Shown: in pieces, positions 51,717 to 60,518 of the stretch
Layout: each line of letters opens with the position of its first letter
Position numbering within the stretch: the stretch's first letter is position 1
NCBI RefSeq assembly: GCF_003462685.1
Contig: NZ_QRVE01000004.1
Coordinates: 1 to 64,000 of the forward strand
Length of the DNA stretch: 64,000 bases
Direction of reading: 5' to 3'
From: Collinsella sp. AF23-4AC
GTDB lineage: Bacteria; Actinomycetota; Coriobacteriia; Coriobacteriales; Coriobacteriaceae
The notes under the pieces: model-generated
What the model saw: only the letters and a program-made list of their open reading frames with translations
The model's database searches: none
What the model was told of the DNA's origin: nothing
Program-made: the position numbers and the translations under genes

Positions 51717-52241
51717 TTAGGCCGCGGCGCAGACGCTACCGAGTAACTCACGCAGAGGAGACCCGATGCCCTCCAGCAGTTCGGGCGCGATAATGGCAAA
51801 AACGGGAACCTCGCCGGTGCCCACGACAGCAGGCACCTTGCCCTCCGAGACAATGCATCCATAAGGCACAAAGCCGTCTTCGCCGGCATCGAGCGCCGCC
51901 ATGCGACGCGCGAGCTCGCGCGCAAAGCCGGCAGTATCGGCATCGCCAATCGCCAGGACAAAGTCCACGCCTTCGTCGGTCGCCAGGGCTACGGCCTCAT
52001 CGACCAAATCGTCTCCCCCATCGCCCCCGACCAAGCCGCAGCGAAAAAGCACGCGTTCGAGCAGAGCTCGATCAAGCGAGCCGAGCGCCGCCGAGACGAG
52101 CTCATCGTGCGTATGTTTGTCACCGCCCAACACGACCAGCGCCTTGGTGCCACCATAGTGAGCGACCAATCGTCCGCACCAGCGAGCCACGTCTCCATCC
52201 GCAACAAGGCGCGTCGGCATACCAAACCCATAATTGACCAT
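51717..52241 (-). pseudogene. truncated iron-containing alcohol dehydrogenase-like gene
   Basis: About 174 residues matching only the N-terminal nucleotide-binding part of Fe-ADH/BdhA proteins (VNYGFGMPTRLVADGDV, GGTKALVVLGG, LVDEAVALATDEGVDFVLAIG). The family GGGS nucleotide motif reads GDAD, and the whole metal-binding C-terminal half (about 200 residues) is missing, so it cannot be a working dehydrogenase of the usual kind. It ends in a proper stop codon and may be a remnant or a repurposed domain. A longer start at 52292 is possible. Sequence repeats flank it on both sides. Confidence 0.6.
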
Positions 52242-52367
52242 CTTTTCCACAACCCTTCCGTGCGTATAGGCGGTATCAATCGTTAGGCTCATGCTACGAA
52301 GCGAGGTTTTCCGAGCTGTTTCGCACTCTTTAGAGCTGCGTTAAAACCCGATCCAACCGCACGACCA

Positions 52368-52408
52368 TACCTACCAAAACAAACCAGTCCCTTTTTGACA
52401 GGTTTTGA
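52368..52408. repeat. single arm of the AAAAAGGGAC palindromic family
   Basis: CCTACCAAAACAAACCAGTC followed by CCTTTTTGACAGGTTTTG is the complement of the long arm at 16533-16571 with several differences. It overlaps the -35 region of the SOS promoter. Confidence 0.6.
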
Positions 52409-52448
52409 CGACGTCCGGACGAGCGGGTATTATCGAACAGGTATTCGA
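52405..52448 (+). promoter_or_regulatory. SOS-type promoter with LexA box over the start site
   Basis: TTGACG at 52405-52410 and TATTAT at 52428-52433 are separated by 17 bp, a near-ideal promoter. TCGAACAGGTATTCGA at 52433-52448 is a one-mismatch palindrome matching the actinobacterial LexA box TCGAAC-N4-GTTCGA, placed over the expected transcription start. The next gene is a Y-family polymerase, so SOS induction is expected. Confidence 0.82.
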
Positions 52449-52478
52449 TAAGAACATGTGTTTGATGAAAGGACACGG

Positions 52479-53984
52479 ATGGCGCACGAGCAGCACACCT
52501 ATATCTGCATCGACCTCAAGACGTTTTATGCCAGCGTCGAGTGCGTCGACCGTGGGCTCGATCCGCTCACCACCAACCTGGTCGTTGCCGACGAATCGCG
52601 CGGGCGCACGACCATCTGCCTCGCCATCACGCAGGCCATGAAGGACTTAGGGATTCACAATCGCTGCCGCCTATTCGAGATTCCCGATGGCATCGGCTAC
52701 ATCACGGCCGTACCGCGCATGCAGCACTATATGGAGGTGTCGGCGCAAATCTACGGCATCTATCTGGAATACGTAAGTCCGCAAGACATTCACGTCTATT
52801 CAATCGATGAATGCTTTATCGACGTGACGCCCTATCTGGACCTCTATCACACAGATGCGGAAGGGTTCGCCTGCACGCTGCGCGACGAGGTCCTCGCGCG
52901 CACCGGCATCACGGCGACGGTCGGCATCGGCCCCAACCTATTCCAGGCCAAGGTAGCGCTCGACATTACCGCCAAGCACGTACCCAGCCGCATCGGCATA
53001 CTCGACGACGAGACCTTTCGCAAGGATATCTGGCCCCATCGTCCCATCACCGATATCTGGGGCATCGGTCCCGGCGTGGCAGCCCGCCTCGAGAAATACG
53101 GCGTCTACGATCTGATGGGCGTCGCGGCGCTCGACGAAAACCTGCTTTACGACGAGCTCGGCGTCAATGCCGAATATCTCATCGACCATGCCTTCGGGCG
53201 CGAGCCGACAACCATCGCCGATATCCAAGCCTATCGCCCGCAAGCAACTTCGACCACCACAGGACAGGTGCTCTCGAAGGGTTATGCCTACGAACAGGCC
53301 TATACCGTCTTGCGCGAGATGGTCGACAACGCCGTTTTAGACTTGGTCGATAAGCACGTGGTCTGTGACAGCATCTCGCTCTTTGTGGGCTACGCGAGCG
53401 AACGCGCCGACATACGCCGCCTCGACGCCAGCGGTACAGCGCAGTATGTGGACGGATGCGGGCACCTGCGCTCGAGCACATCGAGTATCGAACCCACCGC
53501 ATCCGCCGGCCCCGAGCTCGCGCCCCGTGCGCCCAAGCCCGTCCAGCGCGATGACGAACGGCGTCGCCTGGTGCGCGAAGCGCAGGCAATCGATGGCATC
53601 TTTGTGGGAGAGCATGGCGGCAAACCGCGCGGTGGCTATGCCGCACTCTTTGCGCACTCTAACGCCTCGCGAAAGCTGCCCGAGCGTACCAATTCGTTTA
53701 AGAAGATCATGGGCTATTTCGATGAGCTCTGGGCGCAGACTGTCGATCCCAAACGACCGGTCAAGCGCATCAACCTGGGATTTGGCAACCTCATGCCCGA
53801 GGAATTTGCCACCATCGATCTGTTCAGCGATATCGAGGCCGATGAGCGCGAGCGCGACCTGGCGCGCGCCGTCCTGGCCGTGAAAGGCAAGTACGGCAAG
53901 AACGCGCTCGTCAAGGGATTAAGCTTTACCGCCGGCGCCACCGCGCGCGAACGCAACGAACAAGTTGGAGGACACCGTGCCTAA
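52479..53984 (+). CDS. Y-family DNA polymerase (UmuC/DinB-like)
   Basis: 501-residue translesion polymerase. ICIDLKTFYASVECVDRG near residue 9 carries the first catalytic Asp, and YSIDECFIDVTPY near 106 the Asp-Glu pair. The helix-hairpin region (GIGPGVAARLEKYGVYDL near 195) and the little-finger domain follow. The start MAHEQHTY follows AAAGGA. It is SOS-controlled and its stop overlaps the YolD-like gene by 8 bases. It resembles UvrX/YqjW-type polymerases of Firmicutes more than E. coli DinB. Confidence 0.9.
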   Translation: MAHEQHTYICIDLKTFYASVECVDRGLDPLTTNLVVADESRGRTTICLAITQAMKDLGIHNRCRLFEIPDGIGYITAVPRMQHYMEVSAQIYGIYLEYVSPQDIHVYSIDECFIDVTPYLDLYHTDAEGFACTLRDEVLARTGITATVGIGPNLFQAKVALDITAKHVPSRIGILDDETFRKDIWPHRPITDIWGIGPGVAARLEKYGVYDLMGVAALDENLLYDELGVNAEYLIDHAFGREPTTIADIQAYRPQATSTTTGQVLSKGYAYEQAYTVLREMVDNAVLDLVDKHVVCDSISLFVGYASERADIRRLDASGTAQYVDGCGHLRSSTSSIEPTASAGPELAPRAPKPVQRDDERRRLVREAQAIDGIFVGEHGGKPRGGYAALFAHSNASRKLPERTNSFKKIMGYFDELWAQTVDPKRPVKRINLGFGNLMPEEFATIDLFSDIEADERERDLARAVLAVKGKYGKNALVKGLSFTAGATARERNEQVGGHRA

Positions 53985-54402
53985 ACCCAAACAACAGCCC
54001 ATGCGCCCGCCGACCGCCTTCGAGCGCCTGGCGGACCCCGAGGGCAGACGCCGCGCCGCCGACCCCAACCTCACTGCCAACGGTGCCGCGCGCGCCGACC
54101 GCGCCGCACAGTTTATGCCCTTTGCCGCCCTCACGGGATACTACGAACTCGTGCGCAAGCAGGAAATCACCATCGAGCCAAAACGTGAGCTCACGGAAGA
54201 AAAAGCCCTCGTGCTTTCTAAAAAACTCGAGGGTCTCAAACGTGGCGACTTGGTTCGTGTCACCTATTACGATACATACGGCTATCGCAGCCGCACCGGC
54301 ATCCTCGACGAGGCGCTCCCCGCCTTCAAGCTCCTCAAGCTCCGAGACATCGCCATCGACTTAGACGGCATCCAAGACATCGAACTGCGCGGACGAGCCT
54401 AG
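53977..54402 (+). CDS. YolD-like partner of the Y-family polymerase
   Basis: 141 residues. The core ARADRAAQFMPFAALTGYYE near residue 34 with the C-terminal DLVRVTYYDTYGYRSRTGI matches the YolD-like proteins found next to UvrX-type polymerases. The GTG start follows GGAGG and overlaps the polymerase stop (GTGCCTAA). It is expected to support or regulate the polymerase; biochemical function is not established in the family. Confidence 0.75.
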   Translation: MPKPKQQPMRPPTAFERLADPEGRRRAADPNLTANGAARADRAAQFMPFAALTGYYELVRKQEITIEPKRELTEEKALVLSKKLEGLKRGDLVRVTYYDTYGYRSRTGILDEALPAFKLLKLRDIAIDLDGIQDIELRGRA

Positions 54403-54428
54403 CCAATGAAGCGCATCCAGAGCGACGC

Positions 54429-54812
54429 TTACAGCGTCATGACGTAGTAGCCCGCGTCTTTCACGGCCGCCTCGAGGACATCACGATCAACCGGCTGCTT
54501 AGAGCGCACGCGTGCCGTGTGGTCCGCATACGTCACCGTTGCCCACACGCCATCCAGTGCATTGAGGGCATTGGCTACGTTCTGAGCGCAGCCGTCACAG
54601 CTCATGCCGCCGATGAGCAGCTCATCGCTATAGGGATAGTGGGACGGATCGGTATCCGCAACTACTACCTTCTTGGCCTTCTTACCGCTCGCGCCATCGC
54701 TGCAGCAGCTCTTTCCGTGTGTCGAAGCGACAATGCGACGCAGGCCAAAGAACATGCCAACGATAATCACGGCAAGCACGATGAGATTCGCAGGGCTGAG
54801 CAAGTCACTCAT
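54429..54812 (-). CDS. membrane-anchored heavy-metal-associated (HMA) domain protein
   Basis: 127 residues. One N-terminal hydrophobic helix (LIVLAVIIVGMFFGL), a Cys-rich linker (KSCCSDG), then a C-terminal HMA domain with the metal-binding GMSCDGCAQNVANAL near residue 72. Likely binds copper or a related ion. The domain usually sits in P-type ATPases; here it stands alone on a membrane anchor. AAAGGGGAAC precedes the ATG. No copper ATPase in the window. Confidence 0.8.
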   Translation of the reverse strand: MSDLLSPANLIVLAVIIVGMFFGLRRIVASTHGKSCCSDGASGKKAKKVVVADTDPSHYPYSDELLIGGMSCDGCAQNVANALNALDGVWATVTYADHTARVRSKQPVDRDVLEAAVKDAGYYVMTL

Positions 54813-54987
54813 GCGTTCCCCTTTCAAGTAGCCCTATCTAGATACCCCCATGGGGTGTCCCCATCTTAACCCAAAATCATGTCTGTTCGGTCAATTAGTT
54901 TCCCTCTTCAAACTTTTTTGTTGACCATGGCTTACTTTCGTGTATAAGTTTTCCTAGGCTAACAACTGAGGACCCGAAAGGGGCATC

Positions 54988-55692
54988 GTGACTCGAACCA
55001 TTGACATCCCAACATACCAAACGGCTGTCGTGCGCAACTGCTCCCCTACGCTCGCAGGTATCAAGCCGGCTTCGCTCTTTACCTATCCCGGCGTTTACGC
55101 CAACCAAAACGGAAAACCCAGCGCCGCCCATATCGAAGAGCGACGCTCTCGCCTGCTCGCCGTCATAGCCCAATGCAACTGCGAGCTCCAGCCACTCGGG
55201 ATCCATATGAGCGTTTTGGTCTGGCGCCCCTGCGGAGCGCTCATCTATGTGTACCGCCCTGCAGACCTCATGCGATACCTCTCCGACCCCCGCGCCACGA
55301 CGGCGCTTGCCGCCGAAGGTTACGATGTCCGCAACCTGCCCGCGTCCCTGGTGCATCTCGCCGCGCGCATCACGCTGGCAAGCAGCAATGCCGCAGAGAG
55401 CGCCTATGACGGCAGCGTCTGCGCGCTCGCGCGAAATAGGCACTGCGATACGGGGTGCATGTGCGAGTTCCCCCACGAAATTGGCTATTTTTTGGGCTAT
55501 CCCTACGAAGATGTCCATCAGTTTATCGTCCAGCACGGCGAAAACTATAAGGTCTTTGGCGCATGGAAAGTATACACAAACGTTGAGCAGGCGCTCACGA
55601 CCTTCGATTCCTATCGCGCATGCACGCAATACCTTACCTACATCTATCAACAGGGCTGCACTCTGGGACAACTTGTCCAGGCAACCCGATAG
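54988..55692 (+). CDS. DUF3793 family protein
   Basis: 234 residues. Family features: CSPTLAGIKPASLF near 18, CRCE-like Cys pairs (CDTGCMCEFPHEIGYFLGYP near 147), and the C-terminal FPHEIGYFLGYPYEDV with GENYKVFGAWKVY. It starts at a GTG with AAAGGGGCATC upstream. DUF3793 genes are often next to flavodoxin genes, as here (46 bp apart). Function is unknown; a role in iron or heme redox handling has been suggested from context. Confidence 0.82.
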   Translation: MTRTIDIPTYQTAVVRNCSPTLAGIKPASLFTYPGVYANQNGKPSAAHIEERRSRLLAVIAQCNCELQPLGIHMSVLVWRPCGALIYVYRPADLMRYLSDPRATTALAAEGYDVRNLPASLVHLAARITLASSNAAESAYDGSVCALARNRHCDTGCMCEFPHEIGYFLGYPYEDVHQFIVQHGENYKVFGAWKVYTNVEQALTTFDSYRACTQYLTYIYQQGCTLGQLVQATR

Positions 55693-55738
55693 AGCATACA
55701 AAACGCGGCCGCACGCCGCACAACCGAAAGGAAAACAT

Positions 55739-56158
55739 ATGAGCAAGATCGCCGTCGTCTACTGGAGCGGTACAGGCAACACCGAGGCCATGGCAAACTT
55801 CGTTGCCGAGGGCGCAACCGGTGCCGGCGCCGAGGCGGAGGTCATCTCCTGCGCCGACTTCTCCGCAGACAAGGCCGCCAGCTATGACGCCATTGCCTTC
55901 GGCTGCCCCGCCATGGGTTCCGAGGAACTCGAGTACGATAAGTTCCAGCCTATGTGGGACGAGGTCAAGGAGACCCTCGGCGACAAGAAGGTTGTCCTCT
56001 TTGGCTCTTATTCGTGGGCCGAGGGCGAATGGATGGACAACTGGAAGGCGGACGCCGACGAGGCGGGCGTCAACGTCGTCGATTCCGTCATCTGCTACGA
56101 TGCACCCGACGACGAGGGCGAGACCGCTTGCAAGGCCCTCGGAGCCGAGCTCGTGTAA
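55739..56158 (+). CDS. flavodoxin
   Basis: 139-residue short-chain flavodoxin. The FMN phosphate loop is WSGTGNTEAM at 9-18; GCPAMGSEELEYDK near 55 and LFGSYSWAEGEWM near 88 are the other flavin-binding loops. An electron carrier of low potential, induced in many anaerobes under iron limitation. CGAAAGGAAAAC precedes the ATG. Second gene after DUF3793, followed by a bidirectional terminator. Confidence 0.93.
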   Translation: MSKIAVVYWSGTGNTEAMANFVAEGATGAGAEAEVISCADFSADKAASYDAIAFGCPAMGSEELEYDKFQPMWDEVKETLGDKKVVLFGSYSWAEGEWMDNWKADADEAGVNVVDSVICYDAPDDEGETACKALGAELV

Positions 56159-56209
56159 CGAACCCAGGGCTTCCAAAAGAGCCTGCATCAAAGCGCATCC
56201 CCATCCCTA

Positions 56210-56252
56210 CAAAAGAGCGGGGCTGGATTCAAGTCCAGCCCCGCTCTTTTGT
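56210..56252. terminator. bidirectional terminator
   Basis: AAAAGAGCGGGGCTGGA and TCCAGCCCCGCTCTTTT form a 17-bp stem between the flavodoxin gene and the ABC ATPase gene on the opposite strand. Confidence 0.95.
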
Positions 56253-56273
56253 AACGGCAGTTACATCAACCGG

Positions 56274-57023
56274 CTACGAGATATTGCCCAAGAACGCCTT
56301 GGTGCGCTCGCTCTTGGGGTGGTCGAAGACCTCACTCGGCGTACCCTCTTCTACAATGACGCCGCCGTCCATAAAGACGACGCGGTCGGCGACATCGCGG
56401 GCAAAGCCCATCTCGTGCGTTACCACGATCATGGTCATACCGTCACGTGCCAGGTCGCGCATGACGCCCAATACATCGCGGACGAGCTCGGGGTCGAGCG
56501 CCGACGTGGCCTCGTCAAAGAGCATCACGTGCGGGTTCATCGACAGGGCGCGGGCGATGGCGACGCGCTGCTGCTGGCCGCCCGAAAGCTGACTCGGCAT
56601 AAAATCGATGCGCTCGGCCAGGCCGACCTTGGTCAGCTCCTCGATGGCGATCTTCTCGGCCTCTTCCTTACTGCGCTTGAGCACCTTTTGCTGCGCAAGC
56701 ATGACGTTCTTTTTGACTGACAGGTGCGGGAACAGGTTGAACTGCTGAAACACCATGCCCAAGTGCGTACGTACATTATTGAGGTCGACGCCCTTGGCAC
56801 ACACATCCACGCCCTCAACGACAATCGAGCCGCTCGTGGGATGCTCCAGGCGATTGATGCAGCGAAGCATCGTCGACTTGCCCGAGCCCGAGGGGCCCAG
56901 GACCACAACGACCTCACCCTTGTGCACGTCCAGATCGATATCACGCAGAACCACGTTATCGCCAAAAGCCTTTTGGAGGTTCTTGATGCTGACAACGACC
57001 TCGTTGGAATTCGTTTCACTCAT
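56274..57023 (-). CDS. polar amino-acid ABC transporter, ATP-binding protein
   Basis: 249 residues. Walker [15 protein letters not shown] near 37, signature [15 protein letters not shown] near 148, Walker [15 protein letters not shown] near 170, and the switch His in [13 protein letters not shown] near 206. Matches the GlnQ/ArtP class. Third gene of a binding protein, permease, ATPase operon; only 12 bp from the permease stop. Confidence 0.93.
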   Translation of the reverse strand: MSETNSNEVVVSIKNLQKAFGDNVVLRDIDLDVHKGEVVVVLGPSGSGKSTMLRCINRLEHPTSGSIVVEGVDVCAKGVDLNNVRTHLGMVFQQFNLFPHLSVKKNVMLAQQKVLKRSKEEAEKIAIEELTKVGLAERIDFMPSQLSGGQQQRVAIARALSMNPHVMLFDEATSALDPELVRDVLGVMRDLARDGMTMIVVTHEMGFARDVADRVVFMDGGVIVEEGTPSEVFDHPKSERTKAFLGNIS

Positions 57024-57035
57024 GACAGGACCTCC

Positions 57036-58397
57036 TTACAGACCGGCGATATGATCGGCGGGCGTCGCGACAACCTGTCCGGCGCTCTTGGTGGGACGCT
57101 TCTTTTTGGTTTCGGCCGTCCCCAGAAGTCTCGCCTCAAGACCGCTCACCAAGCGCGCAAGCGGCAGGGTAATGACCAGATAGAACAGAGCGGCAACCAC
57201 ATACGGCGTGATGGAGCCCGTCGTGGCCACGATGGTGCGGGCGTTCATGACGATCTCGACCACACCCACGGCGGCAAGCAGCGACGTATCCTTGTAAAGC
57301 AAGATAAACTCGCTGGTCAGCGTAGGCAAAACATTGCGGAACGTCTGCGGAATCATGACATAGAGCAGCGTCTGGAAGGCATTCATGCCCAGCGAGCGAG
57401 CAGCCTCGTTTTGGCCCTTGGGGATCGACTGAATACCGGCACGGAAGATCTCGCACAGGTACGCAGACGAGTTCATGGCCATGACGATAACACCCAGCAC
57501 ATAGTCGTCCACTTTGACACCGGCCAGCGGCAAGCCAAAGAACGCAATGTAGATCTGCAAGAACGCCGGCGTGCCGCGGATGATATTCACATAGATGCCG
57601 GCAAGGCAGCGAAGGATGCGCGACTTGGAAATGCGCATGAGCGACAGCGCAAAGCCAAAGGGAATGGCCAACGGAAATGCCACGAGCACGATTGAGAGCG
57701 ACATAAGGAAGCCCTTGAAGACAATCGGCAGGCTCTGGACCAAAATGACCGGGTTCAGGAACAGGCGCAGGAACATATTGGAGTTCCACGCCTCGACCCA
57801 CGGCTGCTCTTTAAGGTCAGCCAGGAAGTTATCGAAGGCCGTCACGCCCTTGATCTCCACCGACGGAATCTTGGAGATCTTCTTGGTCGACCCGTCGGCA
57901 AGCGTATAGGTGCCGCTAAAGGCCTCATCGCCGCCCTCGACGGGGAAGGTCACGCCGTAAACCTCGACACGGAAAAAGCCGCCGGCAGGCGCCGTCTCGC
58001 CAAAGTCGATCTTGAGCGTCTGGCCGTCAGCCTTGCACGTGGGCTTCATGGGCGTACGATCCATGAGGTCCTCGCCCGAGAGCATCGTCAATCGCGTGTC
58101 ATCGGTACCAAACGTCGTGCCGTCGACAAACGTCAAAGAAAGACCGCTCAGCTCCTCGTCGACATCGGCCTGAACTTCCCAGGTAATGCGCGTCTCGGTG
58201 CCGCCGACCACATCGCTGCCCGAACCGGTGTTGGGTCGGGCGGTAATCTTTGCGGTCTCAAGCGCCTGGGCGGTCGTGGGCGCATATGCCCCCGCGCACA
58301 CCAGCGCGAGCGCCACGGCCATGACGCAGGCTAGCTTTTGGAGCAAGGCGGACAGTGGAAAACGCTGCTCCGCGGCCCCTTTGTTCAGTCGAGACAA
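57036..58397 (-). CDS. amino-acid ABC transporter permease with secreted N-terminal domain
   Basis: 453 residues, almost twice the usual size. A signal peptide-like start is followed by about 150 residues of extracytoplasmic, Thr/Asp/Gly-rich beta-like sequence (TAKITARPNTGSGSDVVGGTETRITWEV...), then a normal HisM/GlnP-type permease from about residue 220 (SLPIVFKGFLMSLSIVLV, EAARSLGMN coupling loop near 355). The TTG start at 58397 follows TAGGAG. The added domain is unassigned; it could be a fusion that senses or captures substrate. Confidence 0.87.
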   Translation of the reverse strand: MSRLNKGAAEQRFPLSALLQKLACVMAVALALVCAGAYAPTTAQALETAKITARPNTGSGSDVVGGTETRITWEVQADVDEELSGLSLTFVDGTTFGTDDTRLTMLSGEDLMDRTPMKPTCKADGQTLKIDFGETAPAGGFFRVEVYGVTFPVEGGDEAFSGTYTLADGSTKKISKIPSVEIKGVTAFDNFLADLKEQPWVEAWNSNMFLRLFLNPVILVQSLPIVFKGFLMSLSIVLVAFPLAIPFGFALSLMRISKSRILRCLAGIYVNIIRGTPAFLQIYIAFFGLPLAGVKVDDYVLGVIVMAMNSSAYLCEIFRAGIQSIPKGQNEAARSLGMNAFQTLLYVMIPQTFRNVLPTLTSEFILLYKDTSLLAAVGVVEIVMNARTIVATTGSITPYVVAALFYLVITLPLARLVSGLEARLLGTAETKKKRPTKSAGQVVATPADHIAGL

Positions 58398-58462
58398 GGT
58401 GGCTCCTATCGTAGAAGTTGCCGGCAAAACGAGACGGAAATGCTCTCCGCCAAGAGAAGCGC

Positions 58463-58496
58463 AAAGGCCCTCTCCGCAAAACGGAAAGGGCCCGCG
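58463..58496 (-). terminator. hairpin between binding protein and permease genes
   Basis: GGGCCCTTTCCG pairs with CGGAGAGGGCCT on the minus strand. A weak U run follows. Such a partial terminator would give more binding protein than permease. Confidence 0.6.
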
Positions 58497-58514
58497 CGCA
58501 ATCAAGTAGTTATT

Positions 58515-59375
58515 TTACTTGATATTGTACTTAGCCATGAGGGCGTCGACGGTACCGTCGTCGGTCAGGTCCTTGATGGCCTGGTTGATGTCGTCCTTGA
58601 GCTTGGTGTTGCCCTGGTTGATGGCGATGGCGTACTCCTCGCCGGTGCTGATCTGCTTGATGGTCTGGCAGGTGTTGAACTGCTCGGCGGTCAGCTGGCT
58701 GGCAACGGAGCGGTTGGTAACTACGGCGTCGCCCTTATCGGACTGCAGAGCGCTGAAGCACTCGGTGGCGTCCTTGTAGGGGACGATCTTGGCCTTCGGG
58801 AAGTTCTCCTGGGCAAAGGCCTCGGCGGTCGAGCCAGACTGGACGATGATGGTAGCGTCGGCGTTGTTGAGCTTCTCGCTGTAGTTGTCGGCCGTGATGT
58901 CGGTGTTATCGACCTTGGTCACGATAGCCTGATCGTCCATGTAGTAGGAATCAGAGAAAGTGACTTCCTTCTCACGCTCGGGCGTGTCGGTGATAGCCGC
59001 GATGGAGACGTCATACTTGGCGCCCGAAGCGACGCCCGGAACCAGCGTGTCAAAGTCATTGTTGACATACTCGACATCCAGGCCCAGCTTGTCGCCGATA
59101 GCCTTGATGAGCTCAAGGTCAAAGCCCTGATAGTCGCCGTTGTCGTCCTTATACTCAAACGGAGCGTACTCGGCAGAGGTGCCGACGGTCAGCGTACCGT
59201 CCTTGACGAGCGCGTACTCCTTGGAGCCGTCGACCTTCTCGACCTTAGCGTCGTCAGAGCTGCTGGAACCGGCATCAGAACCAGAGGTGGCGTTGGACGA
59301 GCCGCAGCCCGTCAGTGCGAGGGCGAGCGCCATGGCACCCGTGGCGGCAAATGCGCCAAGCTTCTTGAGCTTCAT
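58515..59375 (-). CDS. amino-acid ABC transporter substrate-binding lipoprotein
   Basis: 286 residues of the family 3 binding proteins. The lipobox LALTGC leads to a Cys near residue 24, followed by a Ser-rich spacer. GTSAEYAPFEYKDDNGDYQGFDLEL, cited as SAEYAPFEYKDDNG and GFDLELIKAIG, is the family signature near 68. Substrate probably a polar amino acid such as glutamine or cystine. AAGGAGACTG precedes the ATG. First gene of its operon. Confidence 0.93.
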   Translation of the reverse strand: MKLKKLGAFAATGAMALALALTGCGSSNATSGSDAGSSSSDDAKVEKVDGSKEYALVKDGTLTVGTSAEYAPFEYKDDNGDYQGFDLELIKAIGDKLGLDVEYVNNDFDTLVPGVASGAKYDVSIAAITDTPEREKEVTFSDSYYMDDQAIVTKVDNTDITADNYSEKLNNADATIIVQSGSTAEAFAQENFPKAKIVPYKDATECFSALQSDKGDAVVTNRSVASQLTAEQFNTCQTIKQISTGEEYAIAINQGNTKLKDDINQAIKDLTDDGTVDALMAKYNIK

Positions 59376-59522
59376 AATCAGTCTCCTTCCGGTGACCTCG
59401 TTTGATTCAGAGGTCTGCAAAAACTGTTGGCTATTATGCACCTGGAATTACGAATCTGCAACGAGAAAACTGATTGAAACAAACCCATAACGTGAATGGA
59501 ATACTCTACTTTATGACAGTCA

Positions 59523-60389
59523 TTACTGCTGCAATGACCTTAATAGTCTAATTTCAGCTGCATAACCTGCAAGTTCGTTCGGAGTCTCCAAAATAAACGG
59601 CAGCGAACGCAAACGGCCATTCGATACAATATTCTGCATAACCTGCATACCGCCACCAAATTCCTCGCTGCCAAGGTATCCCTTGCCGATGCACTCGTGA
59701 CGATCTTTATGGGCGCCACAAGGGTTCTTCGAATCGTTGATGTGTACGGCATGCAAGCGATCGATACCCACCACGCGGTCGAACTCGTCGAGTACGTCGT
59801 CCAGATCATGGATGATGTCGTAGCCGGCATCGCTCACATGGCAGGTGTCCAAACAAACGCCCAGCTTATCGGACAGCTCTGGGCGCTTGGCGGCAACGCC
59901 CTCGATAATGCACGCCAGTTCTTCAAAGCTACGGCCCACCTCGGTGCCCTTTCCTGCCATGGTCTCGAGTAATACCGTCGTCTGCTGCCCCTCAAACATC
60001 ACCTGGCACAGCGTGTCGACAATCATCTGAATGCCGACGTCGGAGCCCTGCCCCACATGCGCACCGGGATGGAAGTTGTAGTAGTTGCCGGGCAGTGCTT
60101 CCAGACGCTGCAAGTCCTCGGCCATTGCCTCCAAGGCAAACTCGCGCGCCCGCTCCTTAGCGGAGCAGGGGTTATAGGTATACGGGGCATGCGCCACCAG
60201 CGGTCCAAAGTCGTTTTGCGCCATAAGCTCGCGCAGAGCCGCCACGTCATCCATGTCAAGTTCTTTTGCCTTGCCACCGCGCGGGTTGCGCGTAAAGAAC
60301 GCAAAGGTATTGGCGCCAATGGACAGCGCCGTCTCCCCCATTGCCCGATAGCCCTTCGTCGTCGAAAGATGACACCCGATCGTCAGCAT
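59523..60389 (-). CDS. nfo: endonuclease IV
   Basis: 288-residue AP endonuclease (TIM-barrel, trinuclear zinc). [18 protein letters not shown] near residue 4 is the N-terminus, FHPGAHVG near 95, [13 protein letters not shown] near 130, [15 protein letters not shown] near 160, [23 protein letters not shown] near 208. It cuts at abasic sites and oxidised bases in base-excision repair. GAGGGAGTTGG precedes the ATG chosen here; a longer TTG frame begins inside the palindromic repeat upstream. Confidence 0.93.
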   Translation of the reverse strand: MLTIGCHLSTTKGYRAMGETALSIGANTFAFFTRNPRGGKAKELDMDDVAALRELMAQNDFGPLVAHAPYTYNPCSAKERAREFALEAMAEDLQRLEALPGNYYNFHPGAHVGQGSDVGIQMIVDTLCQVMFEGQQTTVLLETMAGKGTEVGRSFEELACIIEGVAAKRPELSDKLGVCLDTCHVSDAGYDIIHDLDDVLDEFDRVVGIDRLHAVHINDSKNPCGAHKDRHECIGKGYLGSEEFGGGMQVMQNIVSNGRLRSLPFILETPNELAGYAAEIRLLRSLQQ

Positions 60390-60410
60390 CTCCAACTCCC
60401 TCTTCATCAG

Positions 60411-60473
60411 TTGCGGTGAAATACGGTCTATTGGTGCCTTATTTTGGCGCAAACAGACCGTATTCCACCGCAA
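60411..60473. repeat. 63-bp palindromic repeat, copy A
   Basis: Outer arms TTGCGGTGAAATA and TATTCCACCGCAA with a variable inner stem CGGTCT/AGACCG around a short centre. Tail GTTATAAAAGGGGCATCAGG extends to about 60492. It lies directly upstream of nfo. Copy B is at 61554-61616 with the same outer arms and the same length. Confidence 0.8.
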
Positions 60474-60518
60474 GTTATAAAAGGGGCATCAGGGGCACGG
60501 TCCGCCGAGCCCCACGCC

